From the NCBI RefSeq assembly GCF_005845365.1, contig NZ_CP040509.1:806001-870000 (forward strand): 64,000 bases of DNA, given 5' to 3'. Shown one piece after another: positions 26,978-37,260 of the stretch. The stretch comes from Rhodoluna limnophila. Lineage in GTDB: Bacteria; Actinomycetota; Actinomycetes; Actinomycetales; Microbacteriaceae. Every line of letters begins with the position of its first letter. Within the stretch, counting starts at the first letter, position 1. Made by a program: the position numbers and the translations under genes. A model generated the notes under the pieces. The model saw only the letters and a program-made list of their open reading frames with translations. It was not told the origin of the DNA and did not search any database.

Positions 26978-27445
26978 CTACACCGAATATGGTTCCTTTG
27001 TGTTCAGGTGAACAGCGCGCTGCCTAAGCTCTAGCCAAACTACAACCAATAAGAGTGGCAGCAGGATGTCAGTGACGATGAAAATCGGGTAATCAGCCAA
27101 GTAACCGGTGTACCACTGTCCTTCTTGGATGAATAGGCTGATGTGGTTAATAATCAGGGAAACCGGCCACACCAGAGCGATAATCGGCAAATATTTGATA
27201 GCAGCCGTTCTACCAATTGCATACAGACCCATCAGAATCGCCGGACCGTTTGCGATTAGCAACCATCCCAGTCCGGTAAGCGTCAGCATGAAACTTCGAA
27301 CCGGCTCACCCTGCTCATAGGGGTTGAAAAGAAAGAAGCTTGGGTAGGTAGCTACCACTAGCCAAAACATCGCACTTATGAACACACCAAAGGTAGCAAC
27401 CACCAATCGCGTGGTTGCCAAATTCGAGCGGTATCCGTTGGTCAT
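26978..27445 (-). CDS. Small four-helix membrane protein of unknown function
   Basis: A 155-residue protein with four predicted membrane helices: about residues 13-34, 54-76, 84-102 and 122-140. The ends are hydrophilic (MTNGYRSNLATTR, RQRAVHLNTKEPYSV). No recognisable motif or catalytic residues. GAGG ahead of the ATG supports the start. It lies 31 bases downstream of the long collagen-like gene on the same strand and could be co-transcribed, perhaps as a membrane partner, but that is only positional. I do not assign a function. Confidence 0.6.
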   Translation of the reverse strand: MTNGYRSNLATTRLVVATFGVFISAMFWLVVATYPSFFLFNPYEQGEPVRSFMLTLTGLGWLLIANGPAILMGLYAIGRTAAIKYLPIIALVWPVSLIINHISLFIQEGQWYTGYLADYPIFIVTDILLPLLLVVVWLELRQRAVHLNTKEPYSV

Positions 27446-27476
27446 ATTTTCCTCTAATCGATTTCTTTATTGAGCA

Positions 27477-28679
27477 TTACGGGTAGTCACAAACAATAAT
27501 CCAGCGGGCTCCGGCAAGGTTGTGCCAGCCGTAAACACCGGTGCCCACTTGCCCCGGCACCTGGCAAATTCCACCGATGATTGGCTCGAAGTTTTGGAGC
27601 GGTGAAACATAAATTGCGCCATCAACAGCATCTGAGTGCACCACATACCCCAACTGGATAATGCGTCCGTTAGTTGGGCGCACCGTGGTCAATGCACCAT
27701 CGCCATTCAGATAGAGGGGCGATCCGGCAGTCCAGGCAGAGGTGTCTAGCTCGTGGACCAAACCATAGGTAGTGACAAATCCCTCGGCTCCTGCAGCGAT
27801 GTCTTGGGTCAAGACACCGATAACACCAGTGGCGCCTAGGACTGTGTTGTTATCTGCGTGTACCACGTCCAGCAAGCCATTCGATGTTCCTGCAACACGA
27901 ACGGCGCGGCCGTTAACCAGCGGAGTGGCGCCGTTATTGTGGACCCGTTGAACCGACTCTTGCCCAACTTGAAGGGTAACTTCACCGTTTTCCAATTGAA
28001 GGTCAAGAGTGCCTACTTCCGGGTTCCAGGTAAATCTGCCTGGCGCCTCAGTTGCATCTTGAGTCACGTCAAACTGTAGGTACCCAAGATTCCCTAGGTA
28101 ATCAAAATCATTCATGTTGAGTGAGATTGACTGATTCTGCGAGTCATAAACCAGTGGAGCGGTGGCTGAAATCACCCCGCTCGGCCCCTGTGGGCCGGTT
28201 AGGCCAATAGGCCCCTGCACACCCTGAATACCCTGAGGCCCAATCGGACCGGCTGAACCGTCGGCACCGTTTAGTCCGGCCGGACCCTGAGGGCCCATAG
28301 GGCCTGTGGCGCCAGTAGCGCCATCGGCTCCGGAAGCGCCAGCCGAACCGGTTGCACCCATTGGTCCAGCAGCACCTTCTGCGCCATCTTCACCCGGTAA
28401 TCCCGGCTGACCCGGTGTCCCAGGGGCACCTGACTCACCCGCGGGTCCAGTCGCTCCGGTTGGCCCCTGAGGCCCCATTGGTCCAGCTGGACCGGCAGGG
28501 CCTATTGGACCTTCCGGTCCCACAACTCCACCAGAACCACCGTTGTTGACCAGGAAACTTCCCAGCTCTTCGGTCACGCGAGAAAATCCGTTCACCGAAG
28601 CCACCACCAGTGTGGTGTTGGTTAGGGTTAGAAAAGTTGCTAGCGCCAAGACAGCGTTCGAACTGAGCTTGACTGCCAT
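27477..28679 (-). CDS. Secreted collagen-like protein with phage-fibre-like C-terminal region
   Basis: A 400-residue protein. Residues 8-28 are a signal or anchor helix, and 30-52 a short head. Residues 54-168 are 38 uninterrupted Gly-X-Y triplets (many GPQ, GAT, GPA, GPI), long enough for a stable triple helix. The remainder (170-400) is beta-rich. Its segments [42 protein letters not shown] and GAIYVSPL resemble a domain common in tail-fibre proteins of marine and freshwater phages (recollection, not a search). Two cysteines in the last 30 residues may form a disulfide. A strong AGAGGTGAT ribosome binding site precedes the ATG. It is divergent from a small membrane protein gene. Surface display is inferred. 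Confidence 0.75.
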   Translation of the reverse strand: MAVKLSSNAVLALATFLTLTNTTLVVASVNGFSRVTEELGSFLVNNGGSGGVVGPEGPIGPAGPAGPMGPQGPTGATGPAGESGAPGTPGQPGLPGEDGAEGAAGPMGATGSAGASGADGATGATGPMGPQGPAGLNGADGSAGPIGPQGIQGVQGPIGLTGPQGPSGVISATAPLVYDSQNQSISLNMNDFDYLGNLGYLQFDVTQDATEAPGRFTWNPEVGTLDLQLENGEVTLQVGQESVQRVHNNGATPLVNGRAVRVAGTSNGLLDVVHADNNTVLGATGVIGVLTQDIAAGAEGFVTTYGLVHELDTSAWTAGSPLYLNGDGALTTVRPTNGRIIQLGYVVHSDAVDGAIYVSPLQNFEPIIGGICQVPGQVGTGVYGWHNLAGARWIIVCDYP

Positions 28680-28775
28680 GACATCACCTCTCCCCTTGAG
28701 TGCCTGTTTTTGATTCTAACCACAGGAATTCTGTTTACTTGTTTCAAGTTGTTCAATTTGGCGAAAGGAACAATC

Positions 28776-29003
28776 ATGCGAGTTGCAAATAATTCGATGG
28801 CAATGGTGGCCACCATTAGCGCAGTTGCCCTATTTGCTTCGCTGATCGGATTCTTTGATCCGGCTACCTGCATTGACGTTCAGGCAGAAGGTTGGACCAG
28901 CTGTGAAGCAATTGCCGAACAGCGACGAATTGGGTCTTGGTCGATGCTCGGATTGGCGATTATTGGTTTCGCTGTTTCACTGGTTCGCCGCAAGCGCCGC
29001 TAA
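28776..29003 (+). CDS. Small membrane protein, unknown function
   Basis: A 75-residue protein starting at ATG 28776, chosen because AAGGA lies six bases ahead; an upstream in-frame TTG or ATT-type start would remove this ribosome binding site's purpose. There are two hydrophobic helices (about residues 8-27 and 54-70) flanking an outside loop with two cysteines (PATCIDVQAEGWTSCEA), then a basic tail (VRRKRR) that should face the cytoplasm. Its TAA overlaps the TAG of the convergent ald gene (CTAA). No family recognised. Confidence 0.6.
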   Translation: MRVANNSMAMVATISAVALFASLIGFFDPATCIDVQAEGWTSCEAIAEQRRIGSWSMLGLAIIGFAVSLVRRKRR

Positions 29004-30121
29004 GCGCCCAACACCTCTTCGACCGCGAGGAATGGCAGGTCAGGAAAAGCCTGGGCCACGCCGGTAAAGGTTAGTTTTCCATCGTGGGTATTCAGCCCCT
29101 TGGCTAACGCAGAATCAGCCGCAACGGCTGCTCGCCATCCTAGGTTGGCAATCGAAATTGCATACGGAAGCGTTGCATTAGTCAGCGCACGCGTGGCAGT
29201 AGCAGGAACCGCACCCGGCATATTTGCGACGCAGTAATAGGTGCTGTTGTGGATTTGAAAAGTAGGGTCGTCGTGAGTGGTTGGTCTGGAATTCTCAAAA
29301 CACCCACCCTGATCAATCGCGATGTCAACCAACACCGATCCAGGCTTCATGGCCTGAACCATCTTGTCGGTCACTAACTTCGGCGCCTTTTCTCCGGGAA
29401 TCAGCACAGACCCGATTACCAAATCGGCATCACGCAACTGGTCAGCAATCTCATACGCGGTCGAGACTCGAGTCTTAACCGCGCCAGAGAAACGGGCATC
29501 GAGTTCTCGCAACTTAGGCAGCGAAACGTCAATCACTGTGACATCAGCCTGCATCCCAAGCGCGATTGTAGCTGCGTGCTCGCCGGCAACTCCGCCACCG
29601 ATAACCACTACCTTTGCCTTTGGAGCACCAGGTACACCGCCCATCAATACGCCGGCACCGCCTTGGCTTTTCATTAGGTGATAGGCACCAATCTGGGCAG
29701 ATAGACGTCCAGCGACTTCACTCATCGGCTGCAGAAGCGGAAGGGAACGATTGGCCAGCTGGACCGTCTCATAGGCCAGCGCTGTGGTGCCAGCCTTGAG
29801 CAGTGCTTCGGTGCAAGCTCGCGAGGCAGCGAGGTGCAGGTAAGTAAAGAGGATTTGGTTTGGTCTCAATAAGTCATACTCGCTGGCGATTGGCTCTTTA
29901 ACCTTGATGACCATCTCGGCACCTAACCAAACCTCAGAGGCCGTCGCCAACACTTGCGCACCTTCAGCAAGGTAATCAGCGTCACTGAAGCCGGAACCGA
30001 CACCCGCACCCGCTTGTACAGCCACCGAGTGACCGTGCCTAACAAGTTCGTGCACCCCTGCTGGAGTGAGTGCTACTCGGTTTTCGTTGTTTTTTACCTC
30101 TTTAGGTACACCGATGCGCAT
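29000..30121 (-). CDS. ald: Alanine dehydrogenase
   Basis: A 373-residue NAD-dependent enzyme interconverting L-alanine with pyruvate and ammonia. MRIGVPKEVKNNENRVALTPAGV, the Lys/His active-site segments (MVIKVKEP, YLHLAAS), the Rossmann motif VVIGGGVAGEHAA and DIAIDQGGCFENSRPTTHDDP are diagnostic. The start ATG 30121 has AAGGAG seven bases ahead; further in-frame upstream codons overlap the regulatory region and are rejected. It is divergent from an Lrp/AsnC gene, the arrangement of ald-aldR in mycobacteria, where alanine-bound AldR activates ald. The role is probably use of alanine as nitrogen and carbon source. Confidence 0.97.
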   Translation of the reverse strand: MRIGVPKEVKNNENRVALTPAGVHELVRHGHSVAVQAGAGVGSGFSDADYLAEGAQVLATASEVWLGAEMVIKVKEPIASEYDLLRPNQILFTYLHLAASRACTEALLKAGTTALAYETVQLANRSLPLLQPMSEVAGRLSAQIGAYHLMKSQGGAGVLMGGVPGAPKAKVVVIGGGVAGEHAATIALGMQADVTVIDVSLPKLRELDARFSGAVKTRVSTAYEIADQLRDADLVIGSVLIPGEKAPKLVTDKMVQAMKPGSVLVDIAIDQGGCFENSRPTTHDDPTFQIHNSTYYCVANMPGAVPATATRALTNATLPYAISIANLGWRAAVAADSALAKGLNTHDGKLTFTGVAQAFPDLPFLAVEEVLGA

Positions 30122-30242
30122 TTGAATCTCCTTCGATACTTGCAGATAAGTTTGCAGGATACTCAAGCCAGCCGTGAGTTAACCGTGGATTATTCGACAG
30201 ATAGTGAGTATTCTCAAAATAACTTCACAAAGGAGCTCGAGA
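30122..30242. promoter_or_regulatory. Divergent ald-regulator control region
   Basis: The 121 bases between the two start codons hold both ribosome binding sites and candidate operator elements: two TTGCAG direct repeats 12 bases apart (30140-30145, 30152-30157) and the inverted repeat TGAGTATTCTCA around 30202-30213. Lrp-family octamers bind such phased A/T-rich sites. Which element is used is not determined. Confidence 0.5.
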
Positions 30243-30722
30243 ATTAACAGTTCAACGAAGAAATTTCAGCGTGAGCTTGATGCGATCGACATCGAATTGC
30301 TGCGCTTACTTAGCGACAATGCCCGAATGACCAACGCCGATCTAGCGGCATCGGTCGGAATTGCACAATCAACCTGCATAGCCCGAGTTCGCAGCTTGAT
30401 CAGTGACGGTGTCATCCGCAGCTTCACTGCCAATATCGAGCCCAGTGCGGTGGGTCTTGAGAGCCAGGTACTTATCTCAGTGACGCTGAGAGCTGGCGCG
30501 CGGGCCCATCTGAGCGATTTTATGAATGAAATGCGCGCACTACCCGAAGTGATTCAAGTGTTCGTTCTCGGTGGCGCTGAGGACTTTATGGTTCACCTGG
30601 CGGTCAAGGACAACAATCAGGTGCGCGAGTTTGTTCTCGAAAACCTCTCGAACAATGCCACCGTTGCGTCAACCAGAACCAACCTGGTGTTTGAGCACTT
30701 CCATAAAGGGCCGCTCAACTAG
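30243..30722 (+). CDS. Lrp/AsnC-family regulator, probable AldR
   Basis: A protein of about 159 residues with an N-terminal winged helix-turn-helix (LDAIDIELLRLLSDNARMTNADLAASVGIAQSTCIARVRSLISDGVIRSF) and a C-terminal RAM ligand-binding domain with the amino-acid loop around FVLGGAEDFMVHLAV. Its position opposite ald makes it the likely alanine-responsive controller. The start is unusual: AGGAG at 30231-30235 points to an in-frame ATT at 30243 (seven-base spacing) with no ATG, GTG or TTG nearby. The alternative is GTG 30204, which lacks a ribosome binding site and would put the GGAG inside the gene. Confidence 0.88.
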   Translation: MNSSTKKFQRELDAIDIELLRLLSDNARMTNADLAASVGIAQSTCIARVRSLISDGVIRSFTANIEPSAVGLESQVLISVTLRAGARAHLSDFMNEMRALPEVIQVFVLGGAEDFMVHLAVKDNNQVREFVLENLSNNATVASTRTNLVFEHFHKGPLN

Positions 30723-30745
30723 TTGCTCGCATCGTGGTCGACTGG

Positions 30746-31231
30746 CTACCGAACCGCTAGTGCGGCCTCAATTGCCGAAATAACCTCAGGGGCATCCGGC
30801 TTGGTGGTCGGTCTAAAACGCTTGATTGAACCGTCTCGCAACACCAAGAACTTTTCAAAGTTCCACATCACAGGACCAGCTAGGCCAGCGCTGTCCTTGG
30901 CTTTTACTAACTCTTCGAACAGCGGGTGTCGGTTCCGACCGTTTACCTTTACTCGCTCGGTCAGCGGAAAAGTCACCCCAAATGTGGTTTTGCAGAACTC
31001 TGCAATCGCGTCGCTCGATCCAAGCTCCTGCATGAATTGATTCGAAGGCATACCCAAAACCGTGAACCCTTGATCTTCATACTTCTCTTGCAGCGCTTCT
31101 AAAGCTTCATACTGCGGCGTTAGCCCACAGCGTGATGCAACATTTACGACCAAGACAACCTTGCCGGCAAAATCAGCAAAAGATTTCTTGGTGCCATCAA
31201 TCATGGTGAGTTCGATCTGGTTTAGAGTCAT
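30746..31231 (-). CDS. Glutathione peroxidase-family thiol peroxidase
   Basis: A 161-residue peroxidase with catalytic Cys35 (VASRCGLTPQYE; codon TGT, so cysteine, not selenocysteine), Gln in GMPSNQF and Trp in MWNFEKFLV. In bacteria of this group the enzyme most likely uses thioredoxin rather than glutathione, since actinobacteria generally make mycothiol (family knowledge). A resolving Cys is possible at FCKTTFG (about residue 80). It is convergent with the Lrp gene by 23 bases. The length is normal. Confidence 0.93.
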   Translation of the reverse strand: MTLNQIELTMIDGTKKSFADFAGKVVLVVNVASRCGLTPQYEALEALQEKYEDQGFTVLGMPSNQFMQELGSSDAIAEFCKTTFGVTFPLTERVKVNGRNRHPLFEELVKAKDSAGLAGPVMWNFEKFLVLRDGSIKRFRPTTKPDAPEVISAIEAALAVR

Positions 31232-31348
31232 GGGCTTATCAATTGACTGTTTAGCAAATTACTTCCCGAATAATTCCAAATCGAAACGCCCGTACGATAA
31301 GAAAACCATTCAGGTAACTTCAAGTGCCACTAAAAAGCTAGGACAAAA

Positions 31349-32293
31349 ATGAACCCGCTACTGAATCTGCGTAAGTCGATCGGCTTTGGTTTTATGAATG
31401 CTTCATGGCCCGGCTCACCCGTGCTCACTGATGAAAAGGCTCGCGAAGCTTTTCTTGATGTCTTGAGATTTGCCCTTGATGAGGGTGTCACTTTCTTTGA
31501 TACCGCAGACATCTATGCCCCTAGTTGGGACGCCATGGGCCACAACGAAATTTTGCTGGCTGACGCAATTGACGGCTGGTCAGGCTCGGCTGAACAAAAA
31601 CAGAGTCTCGTTTTGGCCACCAAGGGCGGAATCACTCGCAGCGAAGGTGAACTCTGGGGACGAAACGCCAGTGCCGATTATCTAGTTAGGGCCGCTGAGC
31701 GCTCGGCTAAAAATCTGAGGGTAGCCGTTATCCCGGTTTGGCAGCACCACCGCCTAGATCCATCAAGAACTTTTTCTGAGGCACTGGCTGGGCTCAAGGC
31801 AGTCAAAGCCTCGGGCATCGCAAGGCACATCGGTGTAAGCAATTACAACGCCAAGCAATTGCGAGCGGCTTTTGATGCTGTCGGTGGCCCCGCTGACGGG
31901 GGCCTGGTCTCAGTGCAAAATCAACTGAATCCGGTTTACCACCACGACATGGATGTTCTGGAGATTTGCGAGGAACTGGGGCTGGCTTACCTGCCCTGGT
32001 CGCCGATGATGGGTGCGCGCAGCACCGAGAGCGAGAGCAAGTCATACGACATTCTGGATGAAAGTGCGCAGGCTCAGGGAGTCAGCAGATTTGCCGTAGC
32101 CAGCGCTTGGCTGCGAAGTCTTTCACCAAACTTGGTGGTTATGCCTGGAGTCACAAAACGTGAATCGGTGTTGGATTCCCTAAGTGGTTTGGATTTTGTT
32201 CTGTCGGATTCTGATTTGGCTCGACTCAATCGCGAATTGGAGTCCGGTCCGGTGCATCACGAAATCATCAGCGATCAACCGCTGGTTGACTAA
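31349..32293 (+). CDS. Aldo/keto reductase
   Basis: A 314-residue AKR-fold oxidoreductase distinct from the YghZ-type enzyme at 25.5 kb. Asp51 and Tyr56 are in FFDTADIYAPSWDAMGHNE. The Lys follows in LATKGGITR, and the His in VWQHHRLDPSRT. GVSNYNAKQLR and VSVQNQLNPV are the usual cofactor-pocket segments. The bulk of similarity is to the voltage-channel-beta/YajO-like general AKR class, so the substrate is not known. AGGA precedes the ATG. It is monogenic, followed four bases later by the tRNA-Arg 3' end on the opposite strand. Confidence 0.88.
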   Translation: MNPLLNLRKSIGFGFMNASWPGSPVLTDEKAREAFLDVLRFALDEGVTFFDTADIYAPSWDAMGHNEILLADAIDGWSGSAEQKQSLVLATKGGITRSEGELWGRNASADYLVRAAERSAKNLRVAVIPVWQHHRLDPSRTFSEALAGLKAVKASGIARHIGVSNYNAKQLRAAFDAVGGPADGGLVSVQNQLNPVYHHDMDVLEICEELGLAYLPWSPMMGARSTESESKSYDILDESAQAQGVSRFAVASAWLRSLSPNLVVMPGVTKRESVLDSLSGLDFVLSDSDLARLNRELESGPVHHEIISDQPLVD

Positions 32294-32297
32294 AGGG

Positions 32298-32370
32298 CGC
32301 CCCCGGCAGGAATCGAACCTGCGACCAAGAGATTAGAAGGCTCTTGCTCTATCCACTGAGCTACGAGGGC
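32298..32370 (-). tRNA. tRNA-Arg (anticodon TCT)
   Basis: The minus-strand cloverleaf has acceptor GCCCTCG pairing with CGGGGGC (one T-G pair), D arm GCTC/GAGC, anticodon loop CTTCTAA with TCT at 34-36, and T arm GCAGG TTCGATT CCTGC. Discriminator G; CCA is not encoded. It decodes AGA/AGG. Confidence 0.95.
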
Positions 32371-32422
32371 TAGCCCCGACATTGGGACCCTGATAGTTTA
32401 CCGTCGACTTCGAGACCATGGT

Positions 32423-32428
32423 TAGAGT
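32423..32428 (+). promoter_or_regulatory. -10 element of the UbiA-CrtI operon
   Basis: TAGAGT followed by the six-base spacer TAGAGC and the GTG start at 32435, indicating a leaderless mRNA. This fits the absence of a ribosome binding site. No clear -35. Confidence 0.5.
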
Positions 32429-32434
32429 TAGAGC

Positions 32435-33274
32435 GTGCTAGGGCGATTGATAACTATTTCCAGACCGGTTCTGTGGATTAACACCATCGGAACGACACTC
32501 ATGGCCGTTTGGCTTACCGGAGATCTCTGGCGGTGGGACTCAATCTGGTTGCTGATCTGGGTCACGCTGCCTTTCAACCTGCTGATTTACGGCATCAACG
32601 ACATTTTTGACCAAGAAACTGACAACATCAACATTCGCAAGGGTGGATTTGGTGGAGCCAAGATTGATCCGCGCGAGGTGCCCTGGATTACGTGGGGTGT
32701 AATTCTTACGAATGCACCTTTCTTGATTTTCTTTGGCCTCAACTACTCACTCGAAGCCAACATTTGGATATGGGCCTACAGCCTAACTTTCTTGTTCTAC
32801 TCAGCCCCGCCGGCTAGGTTCAAGGGCCGCCCGTTCTTGGACTCTATTAGCAACGCGGATTACGCCTTTCCGCTGGCTTTCGTGCCTCTTGCACTCGGCG
32901 AGGAGCCAATCTGGCTGGCAGTGTTTGCCCTGATGGCCTGGAGCTTGGCCAAGCACACCTATGACGCCATCCAAGACATCGATGAGGATGCCTTTGTTGG
33001 AATCAAAACCACTGCCGTGTATCTGGGCGTAAACAAATCGCTGGTTTGGGTTGGCTTCTGGTGGACTGTTTCGACAATCCTGTTCTGGTTCGTCAACATT
33101 CCACTAGCGCTAGCCAACGTGGCCTACGCGGCGTGGTTAATCTGGCTGATTAGACAAGACAACTCAACTCAGAATGCCAAGCGCGTTTATAAGTACTCGG
33201 TGGCTTACCCCTATGTGGTTGGTTCAGTAGCGGGCGTCCAAATAGTGACCGCTATTGTCCTGGGCGCAATCTGA
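32435..33274 (+). CDS. UbiA-family prenyltransferase (carotenoid/lycopene elongase-like)
   Basis: A 279-residue integral membrane enzyme with seven to nine helices. The two Asp-rich prenyl-diphosphate sites are YGINDIFDQETD (near 58-69) and YDAIQDIDED (near 180), standard for UbiA. The downstream partner is a CrtI-like desaturase. In C50-carotenoid pathways (CrtEb in corynebacteria, Lye in haloarchaea) a UbiA member adds C5 units to lycopene, and GGFGGAKID plus the overall layout are compatible with that branch. Menaquinone or chlorophyll-type prenylation are alternatives. The start GTG 32435 sits six bases after a TAGAGT -10. The stop overlaps the next ATG (TGATG), so the pair is coupled. 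Confidence 0.75.
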   Translation: MLGRLITISRPVLWINTIGTTLMAVWLTGDLWRWDSIWLLIWVTLPFNLLIYGINDIFDQETDNINIRKGGFGGAKIDPREVPWITWGVILTNAPFLIFFGLNYSLEANIWIWAYSLTFLFYSAPPARFKGRPFLDSISNADYAFPLAFVPLALGEEPIWLAVFALMAWSLAKHTYDAIQDIDEDAFVGIKTTAVYLGVNKSLVWVGFWWTVSTILFWFVNIPLALANVAYAAWLIWLIRQDNSTQNAKRVYKYSVAYPYVVGSVAGVQIVTAIVLGAI

Positions 33275-34695
33275 TGGCCAAAAGAATTGTTGTGGTTGGC
33301 GCCGGCCTAGGTGGCCTAACGGCTGCCGCACTTTTAGCCAAAGCTGGACACAGCGTCACAGTTCTCGAGCGCAATAGCTGGATCGGCGGCAAATCAAGGC
33401 GCATTGAAGTTGCCGGCCAGCGGATTGACACCGGACCATCACTGGTGACCTTCCCCGCAGTGCTTGAAGAGTTTTTTAACCGCTATGACTCGCGGGGCAC
33501 CAAGGGCGCTGCTGCAAAACTCGCGGCACTTGAGCTAGAAAGACTGCCAGAGGTTGGCAGGTATTACTTTGGGTCCGAAATTGTTGACCTGCCTGTGCCG
33601 GCTAACCACCCGTGGCACGAGGCTTGGGTGCGATTTGAATCCGAACACGGTCACCTCGGACCCGAAATCACCAACCTGTTGACCTCAGATCCTTTCGATG
33701 CGGCAACTCTGCCGGCGGTGACCGCGATTACCAAGGCCTACGGGCGTCACCTATCAACTCGGGCCTACCTGAATAGCCTCGATTGGATGCCTGACGGATT
33801 GCGAGAAGTGATTGCCATTCACACGCTGAATGCAGGCATCTCGCCAGAACGCACATTGGCCCTTTATGCAACCATTGCGGGCGTCATGGCCAAGGAGGGG
33901 ATCTTTGTTCCACGGGGTGGCGTTTATGAAATTGCCCTGGCGCTTGGCCGACTCGCCTCGGCAGCCGGCGCAGAAATTATCACGGGCGTTGAAGTTAAGA
34001 AAATCTCAAAAGGCTCGGTGCGCACCAGTGACAAAACTTATGAGGCTGACTACATCATTGCGGCCACTGATGCCCAAGTAACCGATCGACTGCTCGGCAA
34101 AAAGCGCCGCAAACCTAAGCGTGTATCTTGCTCGGGAGTAGCGATTTTTGCTGTCTTGAAAGAGCCGCTCCCTGCGGGAACAGTTACCCACTCGGTAATA
34201 ATGCCCTCAGACCCTCGCGCTCTGCACAAGTCCTTGGACCAAACTGTGGTTCCAAACGAGACTATGGCGTTTTTGAATTACTACGAACCTGGCCACATTT
34301 ATCCAAATGACAAAGCCACCGCCGCAATACTGCTCACAGCCCCGGCCAACGGTGAGCACTTTGACCTAAATGACGAGTTCGTTCAAGCTCAGCTCGAGCG
34401 AATTAGCGATCAGATTGGCTTAGAGCAAAACATCCAAGATCTGATTCTGGACTACAAAATTCTGGACCCCGGCTACTTTGCTGAATTTGGAGCAAACGGA
34501 GGCTCGCTTTACGGAACAACCCGACCTATTTGGCAGGGCGGCCCGCTACACCTACCCGGATACAACTCGCTGTGGCGCCCATGGCTTTGGCGTGTAGGGG
34601 CCTCGGTGCATCCAGGCGGCGGAATTCCAGCCGTCCTAGGCGGCGCGATGATCTCTTCGGCACGACTAATCAATCGAATCGGGGCTAAAAATTAA
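33274..34695 (+). CDS. CrtI/CrtD-like FAD-dependent carotenoid oxidoreductase
   Basis: A 473-residue flavoprotein of the phytoene-desaturase superfamily. The N-terminal dinucleotide motif VVVGAGLGGLTAAALLAKAGHSV is followed by LERNSWIGGKS, RIDTGPSLVTFP and, near the C-terminus, GASVHPGGGIPAVLGGAMISS, the CrtI signature. The length is slightly below CrtI (about 490-540). Pairing with a UbiA enzyme suggests a 3,4-desaturase or late tailoring step (CrtD-like) rather than phytoene desaturation, but no crtE, crtB or cyclase gene is present to confirm this. It could instead be a non-carotenoid amine-oxidase-like member. It overlaps the UbiA stop by one base. Confidence 0.75.
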   Translation: MAKRIVVVGAGLGGLTAAALLAKAGHSVTVLERNSWIGGKSRRIEVAGQRIDTGPSLVTFPAVLEEFFNRYDSRGTKGAAAKLAALELERLPEVGRYYFGSEIVDLPVPANHPWHEAWVRFESEHGHLGPEITNLLTSDPFDAATLPAVTAITKAYGRHLSTRAYLNSLDWMPDGLREVIAIHTLNAGISPERTLALYATIAGVMAKEGIFVPRGGVYEIALALGRLASAAGAEIITGVEVKKISKGSVRTSDKTYEADYIIAATDAQVTDRLLGKKRRKPKRVSCSGVAIFAVLKEPLPAGTVTHSVIMPSDPRALHKSLDQTVVPNETMAFLNYYEPGHIYPNDKATAAILLTAPANGEHFDLNDEFVQAQLERISDQIGLEQNIQDLILDYKILDPGYFAEFGANGGSLYGTTRPIWQGGPLHLPGYNSLWRPWLWRVGASVHPGGGIPAVLGGAMISSARLINRIGAKN

Positions 34696-34720
34696 GGTCG
34701 TTCGGGCCATAGCCCGGCTT

Positions 34721-35113
34721 TTGTTGGGGTCGGCATTGGTTTTTGCCGGAACCGGTCACCTCACTTTTGCACGTTCCGAATTTCAAGCTCAGGTTCCGAC
34801 CTGGGTTCCGCTCGATCCTGACTTTGTTGTCGTTGCCTCCGGTGTGGTCGAGGTGCTGATCGGTTTGGGATTAGTTTTTTGGCCTAGCAAAAAGCGCGTT
34901 TTCGGCTGGCTAGCAGCAGGACTATTCGTCGCCGTGTTTCCCGGCAACATCTCACAGTGGATCACTCAGACTGACGCCTTTGGATTAAATACGGATTCGG
35001 CAAGAGCGATTCGACTGGCCTTTCAACCGCTTCTGATTCTTTGGGCGCTTTGGTCGACAGAGATTCTCGGTGACCTTTGGCGCAAACGGGCGTATTCTAA
35101 AAATAAGTTCTAG
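34721..35113 (+). CDS. DoxX-like four-helix membrane protein
   Basis: About 130 residues (TTG 34721) or 140 if translation begins at an in-frame ATT at 34691, which overlaps the preceding stop (ATTAA). The longer form adds KVVRAIARLL, completing the first helix and a basic N-terminus as in relatives, so I think the ATT is more likely, though unproven. Helices: LLLGSALVFAGTGHL, VVASGVVEVLIGLGLVFW, VFGWLAAGLFVAVF, and a final one near FQPLLILWALW. The pattern FAGTGHLTFARSEFQAQVPTWVP is typical of DoxX/YkgB-like proteins. Function uncertain; related proteins have been linked to thiol and redox stress. It may belong to the UbiA-CrtI transcript. Confidence 0.65.
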   Translation: MLGSALVFAGTGHLTFARSEFQAQVPTWVPLDPDFVVVASGVVEVLIGLGLVFWPSKKRVFGWLAAGLFVAVFPGNISQWITQTDAFGLNTDSARAIRLAFQPLLILWALWSTEILGDLWRKRAYSKNKF

Positions 35114-35129
35114 TTAGAAGGAGAATTCC

Positions 35130-37246
<2,117 letters not shown>

Positions 37247-37260
37247 AAAGCTTTTCTAGG

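Noticed and set aside
28170-28520. Tandem DNA repeat or CRISPR-like array
   Set aside because: The periodicity is nine-base codon triplets encoding Gly-X-Y, part of the collagen-like gene.
31095-31145. Selenocysteine codon in the glutathione peroxidase
   Set aside because: The catalytic residue is encoded by TGT, an ordinary cysteine codon.
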